Positions 1 through 14,011 of a stretch of DNA of 64,000 nt are shown here, piece after piece. Made by a program: the position numbers and the translations under genes. The notes under the pieces were generated by a model. That model worked only from the letters and a program-made list of their open reading frames with translations. It was not told the origin of the DNA and made no database searches. Where the stretch lies: assembly GCA_003864495.1 (NCBI GenBank), contig ML133401.1, positions 3,835,189 through 3,899,188 of the forward strand. The letters run 5' to 3'. The stretch is from Nemopilema nomurai. Lineage: Eukaryota > Cnidaria > Scyphozoa > Rhizostomeae > Rhizostomatidae. Each line of letters opens with the position of its first letter. Positions within the stretch are counted from its first letter, which is position 1.

Positions 1-453
1 TAAAGTTCCGCATTCTGTTGCAAATTGTTTCGCCCTAATCGAGCTCAACTTTGGTTTCTTAATCTGACCTCTTTTGACGCACTTCAAAACTGAACTTCAA
101 AACTTCACCAGTTTCTAAATTTGGTTAAAGAAATCGTGACGTCAATGAACAAGGGTTCGCACCCATGAAAAGTAAATTCGATTGGAATATCAGCTATGCA
201 ACCAGGCAGTCCCTTTGCACCAACCTTAAATAAGTGACAAGTGTCACGTTGTGATCTTTTGTAGAAACATCTGTCCCGAAAACTCCACTTCCTTATGGCC
301 ATGAAAATAAATGATAGCTATAAGAAGAAGAAGTCTTAATATATTGCAGAGAGACTCAAAGATGTTTATTGACTCTCGATGGCCTATAAATAATAGAAAC
401 CAATTATTGTGACCAACAGTAAACACCTTATTCGGACAAATGAAACCTGGTTG

Positions 454-894
454 CATGTTTTTTTATATAAGACACCTAGCTTGAGTCCTAGTACAAAAAG
501 TTTCTTAATTTTTCCCTACTTACTAGTACAAAAAGTTTCTTATTTTTAGATAACAATTTAACATCAAATTTTGCACCTTCCCACGCATATTAATTTTATT
601 AAAGTTTATAACCCAAAACAGTAAGATTTGATATCGTATCTCTTGTTCATTATTGTTATGGAAACAGCAAACAGGGGTAGTTTTTATCGAGACACCCGGT
701 ACTGTGTGCTTAAATTCTTGTATTATTTAAGTATTATTACCGAGACATTTGGTACTTATTATTTTCCGGCCAAGAAAGTCATCTTATTTTTTGGAGTTCC
801 TTAAAATTAATGATTTAGTTCTAAAGGTTTCTTAAATTTTTGGTGCTCTAGTACTAGGTTTCTTATATACCGGTTTCTCATGTAAAAAAGCGTG
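454..894. mobile_element. Diverged relative of MITE family 1
   Basis: Ends resemble family 1: left CATGTTTTTTTATATAAG, right TGTAAAAAAGCGTG followed by TA. The interior repeats CTAGTACAAAAAGTTTCTTA, echoing the AAGGAACTTTTGGTACTA block of the other copies in inverted sense, but the middle is not alignable by eye. The left TA flank is lost (TTG). Older or a subfamily. Confidence 0.6.
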
Positions 895-896
895 TA

Positions 897-3800
897 GTAG
901 GGTATTGGCCATCTCAATTCCAAGCCTTTTGGAGCGACAAAAGGCATAGAAGATCACAGCACATGTCGAATTGATGCAAAGATGGTGAACCGGAAACCCC
1001 GCCATTAGGGCATCACTGAAAATGATACTTGGCAAAAGCAATGCTTCATTTTGGTGGTATTGGCAGTTTTCTTCCTATAGACATGTTTGCTGTAGGAAGA
1101 CAACGGGTAAAGTAAATATTTGCTGCAAGATGCGCTGTTGACGTTCTCTAGAAAAATCTTCATATGAGGTCATACCCATGCTACTTCCTTTTAGAGAACT
1201 AGACAAAAATGTGCTTAGACGCAAATATTGTATAAATGTATAATTAGCTCATCTGGTTAATAACGAATGTTCGACAGTAATTAAAAAAATACCAGACTCT
1301 TACAATATTTTACTGCAAAAACCCTCAAGCTATATGACATCCTACAGACACTTTCATACATTGACGGCCGATTCAATCAGTTCCTTCAGTCACCAAGCCT
1401 AAATGAATAGGCCTCGCCTAATCATATATAACTGAGAGTAGCTAAGTTCTCCAAAACAAATCCCTAGCCTGCAAACAGTTGACACAAGGTTTGTTAAAGG
1501 ATTGTCAAAATTCAGTCTTCCGTTATGTCCTAAGGCTGATATTGCATTGCCCGAAACTACCATCTCGCAGCTGTTGGTGCTGAAGGCCTAAAAATGACGT
1601 TGTTTGCTTTCGTATGACCTATTGGCGGTTTCTTTATTTAATTCTCAAACCGTTTTGCTCTGCCGGATTAGGTGTTTTAATGAACATGCCTGGGATATCG
1701 CCGGGTCCAGTAACCAATATGAGACAGGGCTTTCTATGCCCACTAACGAGTCACGAATCAGGTGACGCTAGGGTGTGATCCTGCCCAGCAGAAAGGGCCG
1801 GCGTTGTATTTTATCAGAGGAACACAATTGAGCAGTCGAGTGACGCTTGAAGCGAAGGATTTAACATATGAATGGAATATTTAAAGAAGATTAACGTTGA
1901 AAACCACAAAGACGATAAACAGGACCAGGGAACAAAGCAAACAGGATAGCAAGCACCTACGTGTTTTGCGGAATTCTGCATGACACAGAAGGTTAACCAC
2001 CTAAGGTCACCCGAAAGACGTATGCGAGATTCTTATCGTCAAACACATTATGACGTCATCACCTGCCGCTAGACGGAAATCTTACGTCACACAGGCAACA
2101 CGACCTACTAAATGCTATTCTTACTATTTATAGTCAAGAGGTTGTTACAATGAAAGAATTGGATCTCGTTGTATTACTTTTTTAATTCTATTTGGTCTCC
2201 CGGGGCGCACGAATGATCCTTCTGGGCACCTTTTGATTGGGAACAACAAAATGTAACAAAACGATAAATATTTGAGGCGAAAATTCTCCGAGGCGATTGG
2301 CGTCAAAAAGAGTGAAAAACGGGGCCTATTTAAGATGCTATTCTACCTCTTTCGCCTAAAGGAGATACGAAATCTGGAGCGAACAACAATTACTCGACGT
2401 TAGATTTCCTTTCAGTTTTGAAGTGGAAAGCGAAGGCAAAGAAACGGAGGATTGGCTATAAGCTAGGATAGATATAAGACCCTGTGCAGCAAATAGCGAG
2501 CCAAGCTTTTATTACGCAGAAGCAATCAAGATCCCCCAAAGGTACTTGTGAAAGCATTCAAACATTACTAGGTTGCCTCTGAGCAGAGAGGTCGTGATCC
2601 AAACCTAACTTGATAAGCGTAAAAATATTAGCAACGTTCAAAACCTAATGAAGTACTAAGCCACATAATAAAGTCAGCTAGCGCAGATGTCATTGGAAAA
2701 TTTAGCAGGTCAAGACACCAAGAAAAGATCGGCAGGCAATGTCCACGGGCCTATTAGCCACGTATCGTTTGCGGTTGCCGATAGGCCACTGACGTCATCA
2801 TCCAGCAATCCTCAAGAAGAAAACACGAAAGATCAAGTAACATTGTTTCAGCAATTAAACAATCCAAAATTGGCCACCAAGAGTAGATATGGCTTGCACC
2901 ATGACAGAGTCCAAATGTCGAATAATGTGTCGAATAATAAATTTCTCAAAAATGTCGAATAGTAAATTTGATGGCCTTTTCGTGTGATTGCTTTGTCGAC
3001 TCCGTGAAATTTGAGATAATACTTAATTGCTCAACGCTTGTCTGTTGTGTTTAGCCCAAAGCATATTTTAAAAAGAATCAGTTTGATTAATGCGCAGAGC
3101 CAGGCCATTGAAGACCAAGGATGTAAGAAAAGTCTTTTCAGTGAGGGAGTGACGTCATATGCCTCGCAGTGCACTCCCGCTAATTATTTAGATTCAGTGT
3201 TTCGAAAAGGACTATTCGAGATAGTAATTGGGATTCTGAGAGAATAAACGAAAAAAATCGTCAATATAATCACGCCAAAGAAAATATGAAATAGCCTAGC
3301 CTTAGCAGCGGGTTTCTCTTGGCGCTTTTCTCATAAAATGTCACGAGAAATTTCTCTATCGCAAAAGTAGTTGTGGAGATAGCTCACTGGCTAAGGGGAA
3401 TGGCCCAAATTGCATCTCCAACGAAGACAGAACAAACAGTGGGTCTGTAAATTTTGCACCATTTAGTAAAACTAGAGTGTTCTAAAGGTCTAAAAGAAAC
3501 CGATTGGACAGCAATTTAGGCCCTACAATTATGTTTAACAAATTGATTTCAGGGAAACTGAAAATCTAATTCAGACACTTTGCTGAGAATGTTGGACTCC
3601 TTGAACTCCAAAGCTAGAACGAAAGGAAATTTCCCATTGATGCACCAACAAGGTTAGTACTGAAAAGCCGCCTCGTCATAAAGGGACTAGTTGTCATCTA
3701 ATTACTGACTCGAAGCGTGGGATAGCACTCGCCCATGTATCGTGGGTGTAGCCATTAGTAACAAAATAGTTTACACAATGAACAATAGTGTGACAGTTTG

Positions 3801-6192
3801 TGATTTGTGATGAATCGAAGGCACCAATGTACTGCTAAAAGAAGATTTGCGTTAATCAATAATGACACAGGATTATTTCGTGAGTAATCTGGATACAGAA
3901 GCATCGCAACCTTTGCATTGAGGATGTAGGGTTGGTGCGTGAATGGGATGATTCTTAAATAGGTTACCACAAATCAGGAAATTCGTTTGATAATCTAGAT
4001 TACAGTTTGTCTGGTTATGATTTGATCATGGAAAGTTGCAAACAAAAGTTTGTGTATTGATGTGGAGGTGATCTCACTTGGCTTGAGCCCTTACGGAAAG
4101 GTGTTGAAACAGATGACTTGCAGCTAAATGACTCGAAGCAGTTTACTGAATGATTAACTGGCCGACATTCACGTTTGTTTCCTGCATATCCTTTTAATTG
4201 CCAAAAGCTGGGAGACAGTTAAATAGAAATCTTTCCAAATACTTTGATTCTCAGCTTGGATTAAACCGGATTTCTAGAAGTGCAAAGTGTACCTAACGCT
4301 AATCATTGCCGAAAGTTATTGTGACATCCAAGAGGTAAAGGATGTGTAGGCAGATATTGGCAAGTGAAGGTAGCATTAGTCACAAAATCTTCTCTCATTC
4401 CCTATCCTGGTGTCACCAAATTCTCATGTTTCCTGCTAAAAGCGTAGCACTTATTCGAGAACCTTTGAAAAAGTTTGGAGAAGGTGCACAGACAGATAAT
4501 ACTTGCTTATTTGCGCTGCGTTCGTAAACAGATCACCAATGGTAATTCCACTCCTTGCACATCTTATAACGTCACAATAAGAGTAAGTAGCTGGCATTTA
4601 GCTTGCGATTTAAGGCAAGAAATCGTTCAAATGCAGCAAAGATGCGAGGCATTACGAGCAAGCAAAGCAGCTCTGTCGGTCTCCCTCACAGGGACGCTGC
4701 CAGCTTAGCATCGGCATCATCCAGATGACCTCTTCGCAAAGGTAGAGTGCAAAGTATTGATGAGGTTTTGTCTAGATCTAGGGAACTTGTGTCTGCAAAA
4801 CAAGTTGTGTTGATCGGTTTGGGAAAATGCTAAGCGAACTCTGAGATGTTTGGGTGGTTAAAGGAAAAATAAAAAAGAGATGCAACTTTATACCTTAGCC
4901 ATTTTGACAGAAGCCATTACAAAGCTACCCACGTGGTAAGGTGATGACCAATAGGACGTACAAAGAGAAAGTTAGGTGATTTTTCCGATGCGTGCTAAAC
5001 ATGTACTTGGCTCTTTAGTGTCCAGTTACCCCAAAACACCCCACCATATGGTTTGGCTGACTGATTGCCCCTGTGCTTCCTCTTACCAGTGAAACTGGTT
5101 TATCAGAGTTCAACAAACTAGTTCTACAGTGAATGCTTAGTCGTATGCGGGCGGAAAAAATGCGTACTACGTGTGGCAAGGTATCAAGTGCAGTCTCCTA
5201 CAAAACACGGTGTTTCTTGTGCTTGAAAAATTCTTGCGACGCAAGGAAAACATACCCTACCTCTGTATGGTAGGGGCCTCATTATCATGTCAATTCTACC
5301 ATATGACGTCATACGATCATAGTGCGACAACAAATTGATTATAAGTATGATTGAGCATACGTGGGCCTAAATTTCAGACCTGCATACACATCTATAAGTG
5401 AGTCCGGTTACGTTGAAGGATATCGTGACGATGTCATTCGCTGAAATCAATTGCATTAATAGTTGAAGCGGTACATCAGTAAACAGATACCGTAGGCGGA
5501 TTGGGCCGTATTATCCGCTTAGTTCTGTATTCACGATTGATTTGCGCTGCTTCTTAATACACTTATCTCAACTTAAGAAGGCAAATTTTGATTGATTAGT
5601 TACTGAAAAGGCAGAATATGATAATAACAACCTCAGTGATAATTTCGGCTAACTTTGCTCAATTTCAGGTTTACGAATCATTGGGCAAAGGGTATCTTGC
5701 AACTTCAATTAGAAAAGTATAAAGCATTCGATAAATGATTGCTGGTTGAATGAGTAAGGCGATCTCATAGAATCTTTTGAAAGCAGAGTGCACCGTTTGA
5801 CAGTTCATTTGTGACATGCACTTTGCTACAATGGGGTCCACAACAACAAGGGACTGCATGTTTACTTCATTTGTCAAGCATAACACAGATTACTTGAGAT
5901 GTCTAAACATCTTGAAACAGGCTTATGCTTTAATAGGAAACATAATATTAAATAGGACACATCTCTGACCCTAGATCAATATATCATCATGTTCATAAGA
6001 TCTATTTAGTTTGTTAAAATGACATTTAAGTTCGCAGATGACGAAAAGATTAAAAATGGGTGTTAACATTGGAAATTTACTTCCAAAAAAAATTATTCAT
6101 ATAAAATGATAGGACAAATCCTGTAAATTTATCATATTTGCCTACATGCAAACAAAAGTAACAGAAATAGCTGCATAAAACACATTTCTTAC
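897..6192. other. No recognised gene
   Basis: AT-rich DNA with only short open frames, none with a recognisable domain. Holds the four CRE sites described separately. Confidence 0.6.
2051..5311. promoter_or_regulatory. Four dispersed CRE (TGACGTCA) sites
   Basis: Perfect TGACGTCA at 2051-2058, 2790-2797, 3150-3157 and 5304-5311. A TATTTAAGA box-like sequence lies near 2327 and a donor-like AAAG|GTACTT near 2540, hinting at an unidentified promoter and first exon. A 91-codon polar open frame at 2687-2962 is not recognised. Confidence 0.25.
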
Positions 6193-6328
6193 CATTTGAT
6201 TCAATTGATTGCTTTATTTTCAGATTATCCTTCTGGACAAGAACAGAGGCATGTAAAACTTCATTTGCATCTTTCTTTAATTCAGTTATATGTTCATTTG
6301 CCATGCCTGGTTCAAGAGTCACCCAATT
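6193..6328 (-). CDS. Orphan candidate coding exon
   Basis: 136 nt open in one frame between an acceptor-like CCTTTTAG and donor G|GTAAGA, phase 0 in and 1 out. Encodes an amphipathic, helical-looking segment (ANEHITELKKDANEV, then LVQKDNLKIKQSIESN) suggestive of a coiled coil. I do not recognise the family and found no partner exons nearby on the minus strand, so it may be chance or a lone exon of a gene with long introns. Confidence 0.25.
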
Positions 6329-8353
6329 CTAAAAGGATTGACAAGCAATAGAAAGTAACCAATTCCATAAACAAGAATAAAATTCATTACATTCTTAAAA
6401 AATGTTTATATATATATTAGTTAAAATTTTCAAACCTCTTTTACCCTAGCCTTAAAATACTGTTGTACCTTTTACATTTATACAACAGATAGCTTAAGAT
6501 GCAAGATACCCTATAAAAGATATGACAGTTTCAAAAAAATAGATTAATGTTCATATTTCTGGAAATTTTGGAATCAAATTGAGATACAACATGTAAACAT
6601 ATGGAAATGGTTGGGATATTGGAAGAGTGAAACCCCACCCTACAACATAACCTTTCTGTTTTCACAGAATTATGGGCTAACTTTTATCCACTGTGATTTT
6701 CTCATCCATTGCAAAACTTAAATGTAGTAGATTCTGAACCTCCTGATTACAGACTTTTTTACTTTAATCTCATTCAATAACAACAGATATTATTGTAAAT
6801 ATTTGATTACTTTCTTTAGTAACTTTTATTATCCACCACAGGAAAGTTGCTCTCTTGCCTTTTAAAATGATAACTAGGCTTCAGACGACATCCAATCGAA
6901 TATGATCTTAAGATAGATTTGGAAAAAAAAATCTTTTTTCACCATCATAAGAATACCCTTGTGTGTCCTTGCTCTCTAACGATATCAACAGTCATTAACA
7001 ATTAGATTCTCGTAATCATTACAACGCAAAGTAGGTATAGCCAAGGAGGGGTAATTGAGGTGTTTTCAGCAAGTGTATTTTTTAAGGTCTATACTTAAGA
7101 ATTCCTATTAAATAGAAATTTATCTATTGGGACAGGCTATCTATTCACAAACCAATTTTTTTCCAGACGACGTCACTAAATTTAGATTCAAATGAGCTGT
7201 CTGACTATGTTGCAGAATGTGTCAACTCTGTTGACATTTTGCACTGTTGGTGTTTATTATCAGCCCAATTGCAAATGAGACTAAATGCAGTTACACTTAT
7301 ACAGAAAGTTTGTGACTTATACAGGCTCGATAGGCTTATGCGTACAGGTGAAGGTCCTAAAAAGTCGTTCTGGCTAGGCCTCCCACATGGCAATTCTGCC
7401 TTTGGTTATGACAGTCCTCAGAGAAAAACGTTACATTTGCCATGTTTGGTGCCAATCTCAATCTAAGGATTGCTACTACAAGCATTATCATAACATAGGG
7501 GCTCCCTTGAGAAAATCAAATTTGAGTCTTATTATAACACACAACTTTGTTGACAAGTTTAACAACTGCTCCGGTAGTAAAACTGGAACATTATTACTGG
7601 CCTACATGATATAGGCCCTTTAGCTGATGCCCCTAGACCTGTATTTAAACGACAGGGCATACCATTAATTTTCCAGCTCTGGTTCAGTTAGATCCCTGAT
7701 AGCTATAAAAGCTCAACTGGTCGAAACAAATAAAATATACCTTGTATATCCCGTCACTTGTAGAGTATCGGTCACAAACTTTCCCGCCTTCAGGTTGATT
7801 TAAGGTGCCTCTGTTTTGTTAAGGTGGTAGGCCAAACTCTGAACAGCCAAAACTATGTGACTGCAGTCGCTAATCTAAACAATTCATCCTTTAGTGTCAA
7901 TTTTGTAAATATAAAAGCAACTTCACACAGCCCTAGCTCATTTTTCTTAAGCTATCGCTTTATTCAATACATGATAGAAATCTTTCCCAGGTAACCCCAC
8001 CTTGGACTAAGAGAACTGTCTTTGAAACCAACGGAAACTTCCCATATCTGTTGCTGTGGAGCTAATGACAAGAAACTTTAGTAGTTCACGGGGTCACCGA
8101 ATGGAGAACATTATTACAGTAAATTAGCAACTTAATCCTGTCCGCAAATCTGCTTATCCGTGCAAGGTTATGTTTCATTGATTTCAATATCAGTTCTTTT
8201 GTAGTATCTATGGTTACAGTGGATGTCGGGACAAATTCTTGCTTCAGCGGGACTCCAAATTCATACAACAGTACAGTACTATGGTAACTTTGTGTCGTAC
8301 GCTTGTGCTTTTGCTGAAACAAGCAGCAAAAATATTCCTTGAAGAAGGAGGCA
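6329..8353. other. No recognised gene
   Basis: Short overlapping open frames of at most 78 codons with no domain; nothing else seen. Confidence 0.6.
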
Positions 8354-8623
8354 TACCGTAAAAGCTCTATCGGGGGTTTATTATATTTTCCAGGTCCTAG
8401 AGGGGGGTTAGTGGAGAGGGGGCTTATTGGAGAGGGGGCCTTATTTCGAAAACCAAGATCAAGGACAAGACACCATAAGCTATCACTAGATTATTGCAGT
8501 TTGCTCTGTAGTCTTTCTTGTATGAAAATGTGGGGGGGCGTAATGGAGAGGAGGCTTAAAAGGAGAGGGTTTATTAGTGAGGGGGGCTTAATGGATAGGG
8601 GGCTTAATAAAGCTCTTACGGTA
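8354..8623. mobile_element. TACCGTA-ended MITE with purine-rich stripes, copy A
   Basis: Inverted ends TACCGTAAAAGCTCTAT (left) and the complement of TACCGTAAGAGCTTTAT (right), 270 bp apart. The interior carries about seven imperfect copies of GGGGGCTTATTGGAGAG-like units in two clusters, all in one orientation. A 98-codon open frame across it merely translates the repeats and is not a gene. Confidence 0.7.
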
Positions 8624-11600
8624 AGTATAAATTAAATTCATTTTTATTGTTGCCAGCAACTTAGTTTATTAAATCGCTTTTCATATAGCAAGAAAACACA
8701 AATAGTGAACAATTTTCTTTTAGGCCATCACTTCTTGACAATGAATCAACAATTAGAAAGAACCTGAGGAAAACGCTTCAGTTTCAAGACTGAACTCTTT
8801 GACTCATTGGCCTTTGAGATGCATTGATTCTGTACCGACAAACAAACATTTGCCAAGAGGGCATTGGCATGAAGGCTTTTCCAAAGCACCCGCAAGTATT
8901 GCAAGATAGCTTCCAGTGCAAATAGACTTTGATGGGACTCTTTTACATTATCAGCCAACACCGCAAAATATCTTCTTATTGACAGATTTAGCCTTATATT
9001 TGAATGACATTTTTCCTCATTCTTTCGACTATCATTGTAAGCAAGTATGTATTTTGAATAGCCTTGTATGGCTGTTGCTCAAAAAAACCCAACTGAAAGT
9101 GCTTATTTTTAGTGACCTTTTAACACTTTCAAGCCGCAAACTGTAGGATTTAGCCTAGTTTGCCTACAACTGTTAAGCCATGACTTTGTAACTAGGGAAA
9201 TGAATTAACTCCTCCCATCAAAGCTTAAAGTATGCTTTTAAAACTTCACATTTTGATTATCGATGCAATACTCTGAGCATTTTTGCTAAAAATGCCTTTT
9301 AAACGAACAAATCAGATGAAATAATAGGTATCAAATAACTATTTGCATAAACAGGCCTTCAATCAAGCAAGAAGAGGTCTTCAATTGCACTGAAGATGCG
9401 AAATGGCCAGCTATCTGAATAGAAGATTATAAACTATTGGTGCAAAGAAGGGGGGCTTTTGCCTTTCAAGGACAGTAGAGGAAGCTGAGCCATCGACAGT
9501 TCACCATTTTTTAGCTTTAGATGTTATCCCTTTTTCCGAGAATGACGAATTATTACGTATCGTCATAGTCTATTGCCATTGTTCAGTATCATTCTAATAG
9601 TGGATGGTGCAAAAATAACATGCAGTGGGGGAAGGGGAATATTTTTTTTAAGATTTTTAAAAAAAATTACCCCTATATGAAGTGGGTGGGAATACTTAGC
9701 TCGAATGGGAAAGAGTTGAGAGGCGAGTCCTAATTATCAGTCGACATGCCAGTCAGGTGGTTGCCCAGCCTAAATTGATTGCTGAGCATGTAATTACTCG
9801 AAATTGTACGAAGGTGGCCATTGATTACCTGGCAAAAACAATTCCAGTAAGTGCCATTACGGTTGCTGCGTGTACTAGTTGTTGCAAATAGCGGGAATAT
9901 TACTCTTATGCGTGTTAATGATTCGTGGGCTGAACGCTTCTAGCTCAGTGCAATATCATCAGCTCCATCTCCAAGCATCTTTTCAAAAGGAAAGCCGATT
10001 TCAAAGCGGAGTAATTGGCATTTTTCCTCTCACTTGAGATCAACCTTCTCGCCACAAACTATTGCCTTCAGCGAAATTTCCTCGGAAGTGCATGTTGTTG
10101 TCTCCGATCAAAAGGACGAGATTTTATGATATGGCGAGGACCTTTCGTTAATAAGGCGAGTCTGAAGTTTCTAAGGATCGGATCTTGAGGTCAGAGGCGT
10201 ATATTTAAATGAGAAGCACGGTAAATGATCATTCTTCACGAGAACAATCTTGGATTTCCTCCAGTTTGACTTCAAACAAGGGGCACTTTCCTAAAATAGT
10301 ACGATGGCAGCATCAAAACACGTCCAAAACAGAATACGAGAAATGGATGTTTTTAAACAACCCCGGTTATAGCAACGCTCATTTATCAACGTAACACCGC
10401 CAATCTTATTTTCAATTTTGCATCTACAACTACTACTAAGTGCTGACGTTTGCACGATTGCGGTAGTGGAAAAGGGTTTGCGGGAAAGAGCCAAGCCATA
10501 AGTCTCAGTTTAACATGTATCTGTTTGTTTCAAAGCTATGCTATTTTCAGTGTGCATTGGAGCTTGTATTTACGCATCCACAAGTGATAAACACCAGCAA
10601 TACCAGAGCAAACAAATGCGAAAATCGAAGAATCATTTCTAGGAGAGGAGGGGGAGGAGCCAGTCCTTCAGACGAGTGCAGGGATGAACACCAACCCCCC
10701 AAAACAATTTTTTATTTCTTGGTATAACCCATTCATCTCTTGTTGTGTTTCTTCGTGGACTTCTGAAACTTTCTATTGACCTACAAAAGTTGGATTATGT
10801 GCTATTCAACCTTTCTGTTTAGCAGTATCTGCAAATGTTGATACGAACAGAAGAAGAAATATTACATAAGCGACAAGAGATCCAAAGGGCCTCCCTTGTT
10901 GGTGTAAGTGTTTAGTCGAATTTTGTCACTAAAAGAACCTTTGGAAACAGCACTTTGTTTTTCGCTCAAAGGAACATAGCAACTAGACAGAGAACAGAAA
11001 AACAGGAATTGACTAACGATGTTATGAAAACAGCAAGGCATAGTTTCTCTTTCTATATTGTATCAGATCAAGAGTAGGCCCTTTCTAGTATTTGCAAAGA
11101 TCGTTGAAAAAGCAAGAAAGGCGATTCATGCTGATTTGAAAAGCTCAAAAGCTATTTGTGTGTAAAATACGCAACAAAAAGATTTAAACAGCAATTTGAA
11201 CCGTTATAACTCAAACACCTTTAAAAGGCAGGAAATGGGGTCAGTGCTATCTGCAAAACAAAACTAGATTCCACAACGAACATTCAATGACACGTGACTT
11301 AGCGCAATACTTCTATGAAGTGACAGAATGGGGCCTGGGCTAGGCCAAAAAGCAATCTTGTTGCGTCTGTAGTATTTATAAACTAGAGCACCCTGTAGAC
11401 AGATTGCTTGCCCTTCAGTAACGCAGCCTCGCTATTTTGGTGTGTTAATGAAATATCAAATTCGCCCTTTTAGTTGCCCGCTTATTACTTTAAAAACTCG
11501 CTAACAGCTCAAATATAGATCGCTGTGTAATAACATTTTTGGGAGACAGAGTATTGGCAAACGCGGCATCCTTTATTCTGAAATGAGCTGAAGTAACGAA

Positions 11601-13199
11601 AGGCTAAGGTCGGTTGACCGCGTACCCAAATATAATCTACATCGTGAAATTTAACCGCCCTTCCCGAGTACTATATATAGCTTTGCAACTTAACACTGTC
11701 GCTTGAAAGGGTGATCCCGAATTAGCGTGAGTGAAGGAACAATACAACTCGGGGTGTCTGGAGCAATGAAATTCCCCTTTAACCTTTTATGCCCCCTTAT
11801 GTGTTCCGGCTTCCCGAGAAAGAAGCCCAATTTAAGAACCCAGAAAAATGCTACACTTTCCTTGCTGAAAATTTATTGCTTCAAATAACTTTCAATAGGC
11901 TTTATCATACAATTTTTGGGCTCAACTCAAAGTAGTTTTCGAAATTTCGACCATTATCTGTCATGGTGCCCCCCTCACCGGCCTTTTGTCCCCTATTCCC
12001 CGCTCCTGCGCAGTTACTTCCTGCCTTTGGTCTTGCTTCTGACTACGCTGACCATTGCTCACAAAGCCCTTTCCTGTTTTGTCTTCCTTCCTCCGAAATA
12101 TTTTCACGCAATGTTGTTTACTGCTTAGATCTTTCACTGAAGGTTCTTTAAAAGCAATCTACAAGTTACATAATTCTCCATAAACGATGAAATCATGCAA
12201 AATTTAACAGGCGGGTCAGCTTTTAGCGTGATTTAACGTGAAATGTTGAAGCCATGTAGTTTAACAAAACACTGCTGCCTATCTTTTCCGGAGCTAAGAT
12301 GAAACACGGGCAGTAGAAATGTAAAGCGGTCTTCCATTCGAAATTGGTAAATGCCCTCAAACCTATTTAAGGAAGACAGACCCCTGAAACTCCAACAAAC
12401 TTCGAACAAGTTTTGAACAACACACAGCGAGAGAGCTCTACGCATAATTCGATGTTCAGTTAGGCTTGAATGTCGTCATTTCCACCACGTTCGAGAACAG
12501 ACACTCGGAGAGTTGCGCCTGCCAGTCAGCTAGTTGCGAACACTGGAAACGCAACTGGTTAACCACCGTTGGAAGCCAGTGTAAGTGCGGTGGTGAATCC
12601 TCTTCAATACATTATGGATACAGCCCATGGACAGGTTAAACAAAGGCGAAATAAACCACAGAAGAGTATCTGTTAAATAACATTTTCTTACCCCTTTGAC
12701 ATAATTAATTTGAACTCGGTATACAAATATAAATTAGGGCAGCTTCATGTACAAATAATCTCTGGTACAAATACAAATATTTCAATTCCGTATAAAAATT
12801 TATCAAAATGGCGCCGAAGAGCCTTACAAAACTACCTTGAAAAGCAAATACCGAAGAGCACATGGTCCGTGACGGAACTTACAACATCAATACGAGGTCC
12901 TTACATTGTAAGGGAGATTCTGTCGGCTTTCCTCACAATTCAATTGGCTAGCTGTACATCAACATCACAAGGGAGCGATGAATGATTTGCAGTCTAATTT
13001 TTGGGTTTTCTTTATTGTCTCGTGGCGAAATGAAAAGGAAAAAGGCTTAATTTGTTTCAATGAAGGCATAGAGCCTTAAAGCCAATGAGCTGATGATGCA
13101 ATTGTGAGGAAAGCTGTGAACAAAATCGGCATAAATTTAGCCCTATCGAAGGACAAAAGAGCGTTTTACAGAACAGAACAATTTCAAATAACCTAACAT
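8624..13199. other. No recognised gene
   Basis: Non-coding DNA downstream of the ERG-like gene. The minus-strand frame at 8746-8961 is Leu-rich but lacks good splice borders. A 4.5 kb stretch with no repeats noticed by eye. Confidence 0.6.
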
Positions 13200-13205
13200 T
13201 TTATT
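13200..13205 (-). terminator. Candidate poly(A) signal of the ERG-like gene
   Basis: AATAAA on the minus strand, about 190 bases past the stop codon. Position and sequence fit a cleavage signal; transcript ends were not available, and distal signals are possible. Confidence 0.4.
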
Positions 13206-13394
13206 TACACTTTACGTTCCGAAATTCGACAAAGGACTGCAAGTCAAGATAATGTCTTATAATATCGTCTTAAAATCTTCTTTCAATTAGAAATGTTTTC
13301 CTCAGATTCTTGTAGAGTGTGCGTTGCCAGCTGGCGTTCACCGGACCTTAGGCCATTCTTCATCTGCAGTGAATTCCAATCACCCTTCTCGCAT

Positions 13395-14011
13395 CTAGAA
13401 GTAGGGCAGAGATGCGCTTATCTGGCCTCGGTATGGTCCACCCACGTGACCGGGAGCTGCGCGGCCCCATGAAGCACCATATGGGTTTGGGGGAATTCCG
13501 AAGTAGCACTGTGCTGACCCGGGTACCGGTGCGCCTGCGTATACGTACGATGAGCTTGGGTAAGCGCTGTAGAAGGGGAATTCCGCTCGGTACGCGGCAG
13601 CCTGCGCAGCGTGAAGTTGTGCGTCCGATGTGATTGGCTGGTTGAGCTGGGCGAGTCCCTGGAAGTCGAATTTGTATGCGTAGCGTTTGCCGTGGATTTT
13701 CGTCATGATGTTTTTGTCGTAATAGTACCGAAGTGCTCTGCTGAGCTTGTCGTAGTTCATGTTCGGCTTGTTCTTGCGCTCGCCCCAACGCCTAGCTACC
13801 TCGTCTGGGTCCACAAGTTTGAACTCGCCGTTGTTTCCTTCCCACGCGATGCAGGTGCTGTTGTTGGGGTCGGATAGCAGTTCCAACAGGAATTGCCATA
13901 ACTGGATCTGTCCACTGCCAGTGGGGTTGTTGGGGGAGGGTATCGAGCCAGCAAGAGGGGTTGTGCATGCGTACGAGGTTGGCTTGCTTGGAGTTGAACA
14001 TGTTGAATATT
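13395..14011 (-). CDS. ERG: ERG-like coding exon 6 (ETS domain and C-terminus)
   Basis: Begins after acceptor TTTCTATCAG and runs to the TAG stop at 13395-13397. Holds the whole winged-helix ETS DNA-binding domain and a C-terminal Tyr/Ala/Pro-rich tail ending SASLPYF. All open frames on the opposite strand here are shadows of this GC-rich exon. Confidence 0.95.

Noticed and set aside
3375..3420. tRNA-like GATAGCTCACTGGCTAAGG
   Set aside because: Resembles an A-box-like start but has no anticodon arm, B box or acceptor stem complement downstream.
8339..8635. 98-codon frame with repeated GGL.ERGLI-like peptides
   Set aside because: It is a translation of the purine stripes inside the TACCGTA-ended MITE.
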